Source of the DNA: an uncultured Gammaproteobacteria bacterium
GTDB taxonomy: Bacteria; Pseudomonadota; Gammaproteobacteria; Pseudomonadales; Porticoccaceae
Length of the DNA: 64,000 nt
Reading direction: 5' to 3'
Assembly (NCBI GenBank): GCA_913060555.1
Contig: CAJXRS010000002.1
Span: 1-64,000, forward strand
Shown: piece after piece, positions 63,859 through 64,000 of the stretch
Layout: each line of letters starts with the position of its first letter
How positions within the stretch are numbered: the stretch's first letter is position 1
Position numbers and translations under genes: made by a program
Notes under the pieces: model-generated
The model's input: the letters and a program-made list of their open reading frames with translations, nothing else
Databases searched by the model: none
Told to the model about the DNA's origin: nothing

Positions 63859-64000
63859 TGCTGCGCGTTGACTTGGCTATCGTGCAGTGCTGGGTCAGGC
63901 CGGGGAGCCGGGTGCTGGACCTGGGCTGTGGCGACGGCACCCTGCTCGAGGTGCTGCGCGACAGTCGTGATATCGAGGGTTATGGCATCGAGATCGACGC
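63858..64000 (+). CDS. metW: MetW methyltransferase-like protein (partial, runs off window)
   Basis: The first 47 codons encode [17 protein letters not shown], then VLDLGCGDGTLLEVLRD, the SAM-binding motif, and YGIEID, the acidic end of the second strand. MetW usually follows metX and supports homoserine acyltransferase function in proteobacteria. The 3-prime end is outside the window. It is translationally coupled to metX (TGATG). Confidence 0.9.
   Translation, partial: MLRVDLAIVQCWVRPGSRVLDLGCGDGTLLEVLRDSRDIEGYGIEID

Overview
The window is about 64 kb of high-GC DNA from a gammaproteobacterium. It is densely coded, with short gaps, many 1-23 nt gene overlaps and several GTG or TTG starts. 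Three blocks recall gene orders I know from Pseudomonas aeruginosa: dprA-tsaC-hemF-aroE beside lysM/def/fmt/rsmB/trkA, the pilGHIJK-chpABC chemosensory cluster beside gshB, and pilU/pilT-yggS-proC-yggT-yggU-metX-metW. The accessory genes fit a free-living, twitching, probably environmental gammaproteobacterium (Chromatiales/Competibacter-like rather than an enteric). I cannot name the genus.

Layout. 1-473 is non-coding and ends in a near-perfect 22-bp palindrome on the promoter of an ArsR/methyltransferase fusion regulator (SahR-like). It is followed by metK-ahcY-metF-rsmE (474-5797), the S-adenosylmethionine regeneration cycle. A bidirectional hairpin separates this from the minus-strand genes 5819-12598: GNAT-nitrilase fusion, DUF2937, aroE, hemF, tsaC, dprA and a LysM protein. 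Divergent from these are def-fmt-rsmB-trkA-trkH (12720-18367). A decayed IS66 transposase fragment and a macro-domain gene follow. Next come purU, a thioredoxin-reductase-like ferredoxin reductase, a 2Fe-2S ferredoxin, a SirB1-like protein and a DDN-type flavin/F420 protein. A minus block (23218-27233) holds frmA, two lipoprotein genes and a class III aminotransferase.

The most unusual part is 27404-38329: six tightly packed plus-strand genes. They are a ThDP-dependent decarboxylase/synthase-like enzyme, two equal-length (271 aa) divergent citrate-synthase-superfamily proteins that both lack the canonical GxLHGGA histidine, a TonB-dependent receptor translationally coupled to the second of them, a periplasmic ABC_sub_bind-type binding protein, and a 1471-aa membrane hybrid kinase with REC, HPt, REC, GGDEF and EAL domains. 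This looks like one uptake-sensing-metabolism module that feeds cyclic-di-GMP. I know of no characterised system with this composition. The ThDP gene is also a compositional mosaic.

From 38397 the minus strand carries an extended SDR, a DmdC-like acyl-CoA dehydrogenase, a DmdB-like acyl-CoA ligase and then the whole Pil-Chp cluster (chpC, chpB, chpA, pilK, pilJ, pilI, pilH, pilG; 43109-54643). Divergent gshB, tonB, algH and ruvX follow. Minus-strand pilU and pilT supply retraction motors for the pili that the Chp system controls. The window closes with yggS-proC-yggT-yggU and metX with the start of metW, so methionine synthesis genes sit at both ends.
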